Positions 1-8,197 of a stretch of DNA of 64,000 bases are shown here, piece by piece. Both the position numbers and the translations under genes were made by a program. Source of the stretch: CAZICM01 sp964537685. Its GTDB lineage: Bacteria; Myxococcota_A; Polyangia; Polyangiales; Polyangiaceae. Where the stretch lies: the NCBI GenBank assembly GCA_964537685.1, contig CAZICM010000004.1, positions 62,001 through 126,000 of the forward strand, read 5' to 3'. Under the pieces are notes generated by a model that saw only the letters and a program-made list of their open reading frames with translations, searched no databases and had not been told where the DNA came from. Positions within the stretch are counted from its first letter, which is position 1; the number at the start of each line of letters is the position of its first letter.

Positions 1-506
1 GGGCTTTGGTAAAAGAAGGGCGCTTTCGGGAGGATTTATTCTATAGACTGGCTGTGATTGAAGTATTTATTCCTCCGCTTCGAGATCGGCCGGAGGATAT
101 ATTGCCTTTGGCGGAGTATTTTTTGGCGCGGGCGGCGGCGCGGGCCAAGCGAAATATCAAAGGGTTTTCGGGGGCGGCGGCCAAGCTGATGCTGGCTTAT
201 GCATGGCCGGGCAATGTGCGGGAATTATCGAATGCGGTGGAGAGGGCGGTGGCATTATGCCAAGAGGAGTGGCTCAGTCCAGATGACTTGCCCCCAACGC
301 TCGACAAGCCGAGCGCGGTGGATGTATTTGTGAGCGCGGCGGAGCGGATGCTCACGTTGGACGAGCTTTCCAAGGGCTATGTGCTTCATGTGCTCGAGCG
401 TTTTGGGGGCAATAAAGTGAGGGCCGCCGCGGCGCTGGGGATTTCACGAAGGACCATTCAGCGCTGGCTGGGGGAGAGCCCAGGAGAAGATTCTGACGCG
501 CGATAA
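1..506 (+). CDS. Sigma-54-dependent transcriptional activator, C-terminal part
   Basis: Only the C-terminal part is present; the frame is already open at base 3 and the start lies upstream. The visible protein holds the end of a bacterial enhancer-binding protein AAA+ core: GRFREDLFYRL, then PPLRDRPEDI, and the sensor II motif WPGNVREL. After a linker of about 40 residues comes a Fis-type helix-turn-helix with RAAAALGISRRTIQRWL. Proteins of this family bind upstream activating sites and use ATP hydrolysis to open sigma-54 promoters. The N-terminal sensory domain (receiver, GAF or FHA) cannot be seen, so the signal is unknown. It lies 105 bases upstream of a type I secretion operon and could regulate it, but that is inference. 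Confidence 0.93.
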   Translation, partial: ALVKEGRFREDLFYRLAVIEVFIPPLRDRPEDILPLAEYFLARAAARAKRNIKGFSGAAAKLMLAYAWPGNVRELSNAVERAVALCQEEWLSPDDLPPTLDKPSAVDVFVSAAERMLTLDELSKGYVLHVLERFGGNKVRAAAALGISRRTIQRWLGESPGEDSDAR

Positions 507-610
507 GATAGACCCACTGCGACAAAATTTCGCAGCGCGACATCGCGTCACAGCTTCGATCTTGGCCACACCATGCAAACTCCCTTGAAAACGCGCTGGT
601 TTTCCATGGC

Positions 611-2893
611 ATGGAGTGTGCTGTAGACCCGGGTGTGACGCATCCTGCCAACGAACCCATCGCACCGGAAGAAGATTCCTCCGGTCAACCCAAGACACCA
701 GCCGATTCCCAGACGCCTATTTCCAACCCCAAGCCTCCGGCGGACGCCGAGGCCGTTTTGGATGCACTGGAGCTTCTGGCCAAGGCGGCGCAGATTCAGA
801 TCGATCGGCGCCAAACAAGGGCTCTTGTGCTCCAAGCCTGCAAAACCCAATCCAGCGGCCCGGAAAGCAGGGCCGGGGGTTTACACGCGCTACAAGTGGC
901 GGGCCAGGCTATTGGGCTAAAAGTTCAATTTTTTCAGTGTTCGCCCAATGAATTATCGAGCGGCTTTGCGAAGCGCCAATTGCCCGCCGTCACATTGCGC
1001 GAGAATGAGGGCGATTTTGTGGCGGTGCTGGCTCAGCGCGGCTTTCAGATGAAGGTGTGGGCGCCTCAAAAGACGCCTCCGGGCGGGCGCTGGATGGGCA
1101 CGTCCGAATTGGCGAGAATACTGGGTGATATTCCTGAAAGTGCTTGGCAAACCTGGGCCTTTGCCGATCCTATTTTGCCGATGGAGGCGATGTCCACCCA
1201 TAGCGATGAACATCAAGACCATGCCTCCCACAAAACCCCATTTCAGCGGTTGATGGGCCTTCTTCGGCTCGAGTCCGATGACGTGGGTGTGGCGCTCGTA
1301 TATGCGATCGGCGTGGGCATTATTTCGCTAGCCGCGCCCTTGGGCGTACAGGTATTGGTCAATACCGTCGCATTTGGGGGATTGATTCAACCCATTGTGA
1401 TATTGACGCTGCTTGTCTTGGTGGCTGTGGCTTTTGGCGGTCTGTTCAGGGCGCTTCAGGCGTGGGTGGTCGAGAGAATTCAGCAGCGTATTTTCGCCCG
1501 CGTGGCCGTGGATTTGACCCACCGCTTGCCCAGGGTTCGCATCGATGCTTTTGATGAGGCTTATGGTCCGGAACTCATGAATCGCTTTTTCGATGTGCTC
1601 ACGGTCCAAAAGGGCGCCGCAACGCTGCTGATCGATGGAATCGGCGTCATGTTATCCGTGACGGTGGGCACTTTAATCCTGGCTTTTTATCATCCATTGC
1701 TGCTCATTTTGGATATTGTGCTCGTAGCGGTGGTGCTCTGCACGGTTTTTCTTTCCAGCAAGAGCGCCGTAGCTACGTCGATCAAAGAATCCAAGGCTAA
1801 ATACGCGGTGGCGGCCTGGATCGAAGAAATGGCCAGGCATCCGTTGAGTTTTAAATCCGCCGGCGGGGCGGCTTTCGCCGAGTTAAAGGGCAAAGACTTA
1901 ATTTTAAGCTATATCGAGAACCGGCGAAAGCATTTTTCCGTTCTTTTTACGCAGATTGGTGTTTTCTTGACGCTTCAGGCCCTAGCCACCGCAGCCCTGC
2001 TCGGGGTGGGGGGTTGGCTGGTATTGAGCGGGCGCATTACCCTGGGTCAACTTGTGGCGGCGGAGCTAATTTTAACGGCCGTTGTCGCGGGCTTCGCAAA
2101 ATTGGGAAAGTATCTGGAGAGCCTCTACGACTTGCTCGCCGCGGTCGACAAACTGGGGCATCTAACAGATCTACCGCTGGAGCCATCAAGAGGCACGCCA
2201 CTTCGGCGATTGAGCCGTGGTGCCCATGTACATATCAAAAATGTCCAATTTCGATTCGGGCAGCGAGCGGTTCTACAGAATATCAATTTAACAATTCCCC
2301 CAGGTGGGCGGGTGGCGGTCATTGGCCCGAACGGCACGGGAAAGAGCACGCTGGCGGATCTGCTGTATGCGCTTCGCACGCCGCACGAAGGTCACTTGGA
2401 AATCGATGGGAAGGATCTCCGGGAAGTGGATTTGGCCAGTTTGAGAGAGCATGTGGCTTTGGTGCGGGGTGTGGAGATTTTTGAGGGAACCGTTGCCGAC
2501 AATGTGAGGATGGGCCGGGAGGATGTGCTTTCCGAGCATGTGCGCGAAGCATTGTCCCGCACGGGGTTATGGGAAACGGTATCGGCGCTGCCGAATGGGG
2601 TAAATACGCCACTGACCTCGGGGGGAACGCGGCTTTCGGCGGGCGAGGCCCGAAGATTGGTGCTGGCCCGGGCCATCGCAGGCAAGCCTAGGCTGTTGGT
2701 GCTCGACGAGTCTCTGGACGATCTCGACCCCAAGACAAGGGATGGGGTAAGAGAAACGCTCTTAGGGGCGGATGCTCCCTGGACGGTCCTGGTAACCACG
2801 CATGACAGGGATGCGCTTCGGGGGTGTGATCAGGTCTATGTGCTCGAGGATGGGAGCCTGCGGCCTTTGCGCGGGGAAGACCACGTAATCTAA
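611..2893 (+). CDS. Type I secretion ABC transporter with degenerate C39-like N-terminal domain
   Basis: The 760-residue protein is a fused permease-ATPase half transporter of the HlyB/peptidase-linked exporter type. A proline-rich start is followed by a roughly 140-residue N-terminal region resembling a C39-like domain without an obvious catalytic cysteine motif. Several membrane segments follow (about 215-480), then the nucleotide-binding domain. Walker A is GPNGTGKST near residue 575, the signature is the variant LSAGE near 675, and Walker B is LLVLDES near 698 with the catalytic Glu kept. The adaptor gene follows after 23 bases and the outer-membrane gene after that, giving a complete tripartite exporter that probably moves an unprocessed protein or peptide from cytoplasm to outside. 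No strong ribosome site precedes the start, so a downstream start is possible. Confidence 0.88.
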   Translation: MECAVDPGVTHPANEPIAPEEDSSGQPKTPADSQTPISNPKPPADAEAVLDALELLAKAAQIQIDRRQTRALVLQACKTQSSGPESRAGGLHALQVAGQAIGLKVQFFQCSPNELSSGFAKRQLPAVTLRENEGDFVAVLAQRGFQMKVWAPQKTPPGGRWMGTSELARILGDIPESAWQTWAFADPILPMEAMSTHSDEHQDHASHKTPFQRLMGLLRLESDDVGVALVYAIGVGIISLAAPLGVQVLVNTVAFGGLIQPIVILTLLVLVAVAFGGLFRALQAWVVERIQQRIFARVAVDLTHRLPRVRIDAFDEAYGPELMNRFFDVLTVQKGAATLLIDGIGVMLSVTVGTLILAFYHPLLLILDIVLVAVVLCTVFLSSKSAVATSIKESKAKYAVAAWIEEMARHPLSFKSAGGAAFAELKGKDLILSYIENRRKHFSVLFTQIGVFLTLQALATAALLGVGGWLVLSGRITLGQLVAAELILTAVVAGFAKLGKYLESLYDLLAAVDKLGHLTDLPLEPSRGTPLRRLSRGAHVHIKNVQFRFGQRAVLQNINLTIPPGGRVAVIGPNGTGKSTLADLLYALRTPHEGHLEIDGKDLREVDLASLREHVALVRGVEIFEGTVADNVRMGREDVLSEHVREALSRTGLWETVSALPNGVNTPLTSGGTRLSAGEARRLVLARAIAGKPRLLVLDESLDDLDPKTRDGVRETLLGADAPWTVLVTTHDRDALRGCDQVYVLEDGSLRPLRGEDHVI

Positions 2894-2916
2894 CTGAAGA
2901 AACAGGAAATGCAGCC

Positions 2917-4272
2917 ATGAACGACCCTATGTCGCAAAACGCAACGGCCTACGCTAAACCGGCTCTTCTCGGCGAAACCGATGTTCTTCGCTTTGTCTCC
3001 GCGCCCAGGGCAACCCGGGTCTTTGCCCGTATGATGCTAGGTGGCATCTTGCTCATTGCCCTCGCCTTGGTGGTGGTGCCATGGCAACAAAATTCTCCCG
3101 GCAAAGGGCGGGTATCCGCATATACGCCGGTGGAGCGCCAGCAGAGCATCGAGGCGCCGATCGAGGGAAGGCTGGCGAAATGGTATGTCCAAGAAGGATC
3201 GCAGGTCAAGGAAGGCGATCCCATTGCGGATATTGTGGACAACGATCCCGAGATCATGCAGCGTCTTGAGCGGGAGAAAGAAGCGCTCGAAGAAAGGGTC
3301 ATGGCGGCGAAGAACCGCTTTTCCGCGGTGGACGAGAGAATTGCGTCGCTAAAGCTATCCCAAACCGCGGCGATTTCGGCGGCGGATGCCCGGGTGAGAA
3401 TGGCCCGCGATCGGGTGCGGGCGGCGGAACAAGGCTTGGAGGCGGCCGAGGCGGCCGAGAAGACGGCGGCGCTGAACTTTGAGCGGCAACAGGGGCTGTT
3501 TGACAAGGGTTTGGCATCGAAGCGGACCTTTGAGCTGGCGGAACTTGAAAAGGCCCGGACCCAAGTTGAAGTAGAACGGCAGCGGGCGGCGCTTTCGGCG
3601 TCTAAGAGCGATGTGGCCGCGATGCAGTCGGATTTGGCCCGGGTGCAAAACGATACCAGCGCGGGGATCAACGATGCGACGGCGACAAGGGCGGCGGCTC
3701 AATCGGACATTGCCTCGGCCAAGGTGGAAATCGCCCGCATTGAAGTTCGGCTAGCCAGGCAAAGCACCCAAGCGATTAAGGCACCGCGGGATGGGACGAT
3801 TCTGCGCGTGCAAGCCCGGCAGGGAACGGAGATGGTCAAGTCCGGGGATGTTTTGGCCATTTTGGTCCCCGATACCCAAGAGCGGGCGGTGGAGATGTGG
3901 ATCGATGGAAACGATGTCAATTTGGTTAGGCCCGGAAGAAAGGTACGGCTTCAATTTGAAGGATGGCCGGCGGTTCAGGCATCGGGATGGCCGACCTTGG
4001 CCGTCGGAACCTTTGGAGGAAGGGTTGCATTCGTCGATGCTTCAGATGATGGAAAAGGCAAATTTAGGGTTATGGTGGTGCCAAACGGCGAGGAGCCATG
4101 GCCCCATTCCTCGATGCTTCGGCAGGGGACGCGGGCCAATGGTTGGATACTGTTGGATCAGGTGTCGCTGGGCTATGAGCTGTGGAGGCAATTGAATGGA
4201 TTTCCTCCCGAGTGGTCAGAGACGGCCGACGACGGTAGCAAAGGCGACAAAGACAATAAAAAAGGAAGCTAG
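2917..4272 (+). CDS. HlyD-family periplasmic adaptor (membrane fusion protein)
   Basis: The 451-residue protein has the layout of a type I secretion membrane fusion protein. There is a short cytoplasmic N-terminus and one membrane anchor near residues 33-52 (LLIALALVVVP). The first half of a biotinyl-lipoyl fold follows (IEAPIEGRLAKW..EGSQVKEGD), then a long Ala/Glu/Arg-rich coiled-coil hairpin of about residues 112-280. The second lipoyl half (IKAPRDGTILRV) starts near 287, and a beta-barrel domain follows. The coiled coil would dock on the TolC-like partner and the anchor on the ABC transporter. The gene sits between those two, with 23 bases upstream and 4 bases downstream, so the three are almost certainly one operon. 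Confidence 0.9.
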   Translation: MNDPMSQNATAYAKPALLGETDVLRFVSAPRATRVFARMMLGGILLIALALVVVPWQQNSPGKGRVSAYTPVERQQSIEAPIEGRLAKWYVQEGSQVKEGDPIADIVDNDPEIMQRLEREKEALEERVMAAKNRFSAVDERIASLKLSQTAAISAADARVRMARDRVRAAEQGLEAAEAAEKTAALNFERQQGLFDKGLASKRTFELAELEKARTQVEVERQRAALSASKSDVAAMQSDLARVQNDTSAGINDATATRAAAQSDIASAKVEIARIEVRLARQSTQAIKAPRDGTILRVQARQGTEMVKSGDVLAILVPDTQERAVEMWIDGNDVNLVRPGRKVRLQFEGWPAVQASGWPTLAVGTFGGRVAFVDASDDGKGKFRVMVVPNGEEPWPHSSMLRQGTRANGWILLDQVSLGYELWRQLNGFPPEWSETADDGSKGDKDNKKGS

Positions 4273-4276
4273 TATC

Positions 4277-5755
4277 ATGAAACGGCAATTTAACTCGTTG
4301 ATCTTCTTGGCTTTATATTCGTTGGGTGCATTTTTATGCCTCGCCCCTGAAGCCCGGGCCCAAGAACCGAATACGCCACGCCAGGCGGATACACCTAAGG
4401 CCAGCTCGGCAAATATTCTGAACCTCGGCGAAGTGGTTCGCATGGCGGACGACCGTTATCCGCTGATTGCCGCCGCACTGTCCGATGTGGAGGCCGCCGA
4501 GGGCGAACGAACGGCGGCGGCGGGCGGTTTTGATCCTCTGTGGAGGGCCTCGGGCACGGTGGCTCCCATGGGCGGTTATCAGAATTTTAGAGCCGATACC
4601 TTTGTCGAGCAAGCAACACCGGTGTGGGGGCTCTCGCTCTTCGCGGGATATCGAATCTCCAGCGAAAAAGATAGCTTTCCGGTCTATGATCAAAAACTGG
4701 CCACCAATCAGTTGGGCGAGGTTCGGGCTGGAATCCGGATTCCTGTACTGAGAGACGGCCCCATCGATCGAAGACGGGCCCAGGTACGGCGCTCGGAGCT
4801 CGGGGTAGAGATTGCCAAACTTTCGGTAACGCAGCAGCGGCTCGAGATTATACGGCTCGCGAGTCATCGCTATTGGGATTGGGTGGCGGCGGGACGCCGG
4901 CTGGCCATTGTCAAGGATTGGCTCCAGCTTGCCCAACAACGGGATGCCGATATCGCAACACGGGCCAAATCTGGGGATATTGCCGCCATCGATCGCACGG
5001 AAAATCAGCGCACCATCCTGCAGCGCAAGGCCGCTGTTGTAGCCTTTGAGCGTATGCTGGTGGAGGCAACCCAAGAATTATCGCTCTTTTCCCGGGATGA
5101 ACAAGGCGTCATCGTTCCGATCGATAATTCCCGGCTACCAAGTGCCATTCCCGAGGCAAGCGCCGATGCCCTGATGAATGATAAAGCCGCCGAGCGGAGC
5201 GCCCTCGAGAATCGGCCCGAAATTCCCAGGCTCAAGGCTCAACAGGATCAAGCCCTGGTGGAAAGAGATTGGGCGCGCAATCAAATGCTCCCCGCCGTGG
5301 ATGTGGTGCTGCTGGGTTCCAAGGACTTTGGCCCAGGCGATCCTAAATGGGATAAACCCGCCTTTGAAGCCTCGCTTTTTATTGATATTCCTCTATTGGC
5401 GAGGGTGGCCAAAGGAAGGGCTCAAGCCGCGGGTGGCCTGTTGGGCCGGCTAGAACAACAAGAACGTTTGACGCGAGATCGAATTGTGGCGGATGTTCGG
5501 AACGCGGCGGTGGCGGTAAGGACGGCTCTGGAACGGGCCAAGCTATCGAGGGAAGAGTTTTCGGTCGCCGCTGCGCTGGAGAAAGCCGAATTTGAAAAGT
5601 TTTTCGCGGGTGAGAGCACCCTTTTGGTGGTGAACCTGCGCGAGCAAGCGACGGCCGAGGCGGCATTAAGGCTGGTGGACGCGCTGACGGACGTGCATAA
5701 GAGCATTGCGAGCTACCGGGCAGCGACGGCCCAGGGCTTGCGCCCCATACCTTAA
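4277..5755 (+). CDS. TolC-like outer membrane efflux protein
   Basis: The start chosen is the ATG at 4277, 4 bases after the adaptor stop and behind AAAGGAAGC. An in-frame start at 4196 would overlap the adaptor and bury the signal peptide. The 492-residue protein begins with a signal peptide (MKRQFNSLIFLALYSLGAFL, cleavage after PEARA near residue 28). The rest has the repeated long helices and short strands of the outer membrane efflux family, including NLGEVVRMADDRYPLI at the start of the first repeat and NQLGEVRAGIRIPVLRDG in the first beta region. It should form the trimeric outer-membrane exit duct for the ABC-HlyD pump encoded just upstream. Confidence 0.88.
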   Translation: MKRQFNSLIFLALYSLGAFLCLAPEARAQEPNTPRQADTPKASSANILNLGEVVRMADDRYPLIAAALSDVEAAEGERTAAAGGFDPLWRASGTVAPMGGYQNFRADTFVEQATPVWGLSLFAGYRISSEKDSFPVYDQKLATNQLGEVRAGIRIPVLRDGPIDRRRAQVRRSELGVEIAKLSVTQQRLEIIRLASHRYWDWVAAGRRLAIVKDWLQLAQQRDADIATRAKSGDIAAIDRTENQRTILQRKAAVVAFERMLVEATQELSLFSRDEQGVIVPIDNSRLPSAIPEASADALMNDKAAERSALENRPEIPRLKAQQDQALVERDWARNQMLPAVDVVLLGSKDFGPGDPKWDKPAFEASLFIDIPLLARVAKGRAQAAGGLLGRLEQQERLTRDRIVADVRNAAVAVRTALERAKLSREEFSVAAALEKAEFEKFFAGESTLLVVNLREQATAEAALRLVDALTDVHKSIASYRAATAQGLRPIP

Positions 5756-5836
5756 TTTTTTGAAGCGCGGCGTTTTTTTTGCTTTCCAGAACGCCCAAGA
5801 TGCCATAAGGTAGCTCGCACTTGGAGGCTTCGCACC

Positions 5837-8182
5837 ATGAGACGCTTGCGCAATATCGCCCAGAATTGGGCTACTTTTCTTGGCCTTTCGCTATCGCTGA
5901 GCACCATCTGCGGCTGCGGCGATGAGCCCACCACACAAGGTTCGTCGAGCGGTACAGGTATGGGTACCGGCGGCGAAGGAGGTTCCACCAACACCGGCGG
6001 GAACTCGGGTGCCGGCGGTATGGGAACGGGAGGCATGGGCACGGGAGGCATGGGTACGGGAGGTATGGGCACCGGCGGTATGGGCACGGGAGGCATGGGC
6101 ACCGGCGGCATGGGTATGGGCGGCATGGGTACCGGCGGCATGGCAATGCCTGTATGCGGCGATGGCGTCGTGGATGGCTCGGAAGAATGCGACGACGGCA
6201 ATGCCACAAGCACCGATGGCTGTACTGATTCTTGTATTATTTCAACAGGTTATACCTGTACGGGCTCACCGAGCAATTGCGTCCCCGTCTGCGGTGATGG
6301 ATTGGTGATCGGCGGCGAAGCCTGCGATGACATGAACACCACCGCAGGCGATGGCTGCAATGCCACATGCGCCGTCGAAAGTGGATACACCTGCACGGGC
6401 ATGCCCTCGGTATGCACACCGATGTGCGGCGATGGAATCATCGCCGGCGCCGAGCTATGCGATGGAATGAATCTCAACAACCAAACCTGTATGACCATGG
6501 GCTTTGGTGGGGGTATGCTTTCCTGCTCGATGATGTGCACCTTTGACACATCCGGATGTATTCTGGTCGAAGCTTGCAACAACGGACAAGACGACGACAA
6601 CGACGGTGAAGTGGATTGTGGAGACACGGATTGCACATCCACACCACCTTGCGATGCAGCCAACGAAACCATCTGCAACGACTTCAACGATAACGACAAC
6701 GACGGACTTACGGACTGCGAAGATCCTGACGACTGCAAAGGGCTGGCCGTTTGCCAATCGGGCATGGGCGCCACGGGAACGCCCTGCGACTCACCGGCCG
6801 ACTGCGCATCCAACAACATGGATCCCTTCTGTATTGACCAGCCTCAATATGGCTGGCCCGCAGGTTATTGCTCAGAATTCTGCGACCTTGCAACCAACGA
6901 TTGCGCAGCAGGGGGCATTTGCGTTCAAGCAGGCGCCCCAAGCGGCGCGGGCCTTTGTCTCGATCTATGCGCCACCCAAGCCGACTGCCGAATGGGGTAT
7001 GAGTGCGTTAACTTTGGTCCGGCCAATGTGTGTTTCCCTGTTCAGGAAGACTGCACGAACATGGTGGACGACAATCAAAATGGCCTCACCGATTGCGCCG
7101 ATCCAGCCTGCCAGGGCGATCCGGCGTGCCTTGAGAGTAACTGCACCGACATGATCGACAACGATCAAGACGGGCAGGCAGACTGCATGGACAGCGATTG
7201 TCAGAATGATCCGGCCTGTCTACCACCAGAGATCTGCTCGGGCGGCATCGATGAAGATCAAGACGGCTGGATCGACTGCCAAGATGCCGATTGTGCATCC
7301 GATCCGGGCTGCGATCAGGGTCTGTTCTGCATGAACGCCATTCCCCTGAGCGACGGCGTTCCCTACAGCGGCACGACGGTGGGTGGCACATCCGCGTTTG
7401 AGGGCTCATGCACGGGCGGCTCTGGCTCATTTGAGCGAATCTTTGTATTTACCCCCGGCATGATGGGCCAAAACGGCGTCGTCACCATCACCCTTTCCTC
7501 GGCCACCGATCAAGGCATTTATGTGCGCTCGAATTGCATCGATCCGGGTTCGCAGATCGATTGCACCGACCAGTTCGGAGGCGGCACCGACGAACAACTG
7601 ATCATTCCCGCACAAGGCGGCGTTCCGCTGACGATTTTTGTGGACGGCTGGTTCGATCCTACCTTTGCCGGTCCGTTTATCGTTACAGCCACCTTTAGCA
7701 TGACTGTATGCGGCAACGGTATCATCGAAGCGGGCGAGCAATGCGATCCCCCCGATGGCATGACCTGCGATAACAACTGCCAGAATATCTTGCCCGCAGA
7801 AACATCCTGCAACGACTTGAACGACGACGATGGCGACGGGCTAACAGACTGCGAAGATCCCACCGACTGCAAGGCCCTGCCCATTTGCCAGCCTGGAAAC
7901 ACGCCGACTGGTGGTCTATGCACCTTGGCCAGCGATTGCGTCGCCAACAACACAGATCCATTCTGCATCGATGCGAACTTCGGCTGGCCGGGCGGCTATT
8001 GCACCGAATTTTGCGATATGGCCAACGATGACTGCCCCATGGGCTCCCACTGCGTGCCCGTCATCAATGTACCCAGCGGCGCGGGCCTTTGTTTCGATGA
8101 ATGCAATACGGTGATGGATTGCCGGCCGGGCTATCAATGCCTGGCGGATGGTTCGGGTACCAATATCTGCTTCTTCCAATAA
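5837..8182 (+). CDS. Cysteine-rich repeat lipoprotein (Myxococcus Cys-rich repeats, DxDxDG repeats, PPC-like domain)
   Basis: The 781-residue protein starts with a lipoprotein-like signal ending in STICGC. A linker of eight GMGTG pentapeptides covers about residues 61-100. It is followed by three Myxococcus-type cysteine-rich repeats (CGDGVVDGSEECDDGN and two variants). About six units of the form C..g.D.D.DGl.DC.D.dC follow, whose acidic loops look calcium-binding. A PPC-like beta domain lies near 500-620. A module of about 90 residues occurs twice (near 310-400 and 690-781), each with DPFCID...GWP.GYC.EFCD and SGAGLC. This is a surface or secreted structural protein of unknown role. It directly follows the type I secretion operon by 82 bases, but its Sec/lipoprotein signal suggests it is not that system's cargo. 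Confidence 0.85.
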   Translation: MRRLRNIAQNWATFLGLSLSLSTICGCGDEPTTQGSSSGTGMGTGGEGGSTNTGGNSGAGGMGTGGMGTGGMGTGGMGTGGMGTGGMGTGGMGMGGMGTGGMAMPVCGDGVVDGSEECDDGNATSTDGCTDSCIISTGYTCTGSPSNCVPVCGDGLVIGGEACDDMNTTAGDGCNATCAVESGYTCTGMPSVCTPMCGDGIIAGAELCDGMNLNNQTCMTMGFGGGMLSCSMMCTFDTSGCILVEACNNGQDDDNDGEVDCGDTDCTSTPPCDAANETICNDFNDNDNDGLTDCEDPDDCKGLAVCQSGMGATGTPCDSPADCASNNMDPFCIDQPQYGWPAGYCSEFCDLATNDCAAGGICVQAGAPSGAGLCLDLCATQADCRMGYECVNFGPANVCFPVQEDCTNMVDDNQNGLTDCADPACQGDPACLESNCTDMIDNDQDGQADCMDSDCQNDPACLPPEICSGGIDEDQDGWIDCQDADCASDPGCDQGLFCMNAIPLSDGVPYSGTTVGGTSAFEGSCTGGSGSFERIFVFTPGMMGQNGVVTITLSSATDQGIYVRSNCIDPGSQIDCTDQFGGGTDEQLIIPAQGGVPLTIFVDGWFDPTFAGPFIVTATFSMTVCGNGIIEAGEQCDPPDGMTCDNNCQNILPAETSCNDLNDDDGDGLTDCEDPTDCKALPICQPGNTPTGGLCTLASDCVANNTDPFCIDANFGWPGGYCTEFCDMANDDCPMGSHCVPVINVPSGAGLCFDECNTVMDCRPGYQCLADGSGTNICFFQ
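6017..6136 (+). repeat. 15-bp tandem repeat encoding GMGTG
   Basis: Eight in-frame copies of a 15-base unit (consensus GGCATGGGCACGGGA) encode the GMGTG pentapeptide. One copy is changed to GMGMG. The third-position differences between copies suggest an older array rather than a very recent expansion. The array lies in the linker between the lipoprotein signal and the cysteine-rich repeats. Confidence 0.9.
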
Positions 8183-8197
8183 TCCAACGACCTAAAT

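Noticed and set aside
2949..3671. Minus-strand open frame of 240 residues.
   Set aside because: It is antisense to the HlyD-like coiled coil; Ser/Ala-rich shadow with no motif.
4196..4276. Upstream start for the TolC-like gene.
   Set aside because: It would overlap the adaptor gene by 77 bases and place the signal peptide inside the protein.
6017..6136. Tandem 15-base repeats considered as a CRISPR array.
   Set aside because: The units are directly adjacent with no spacers and encode GMGTG in frame.
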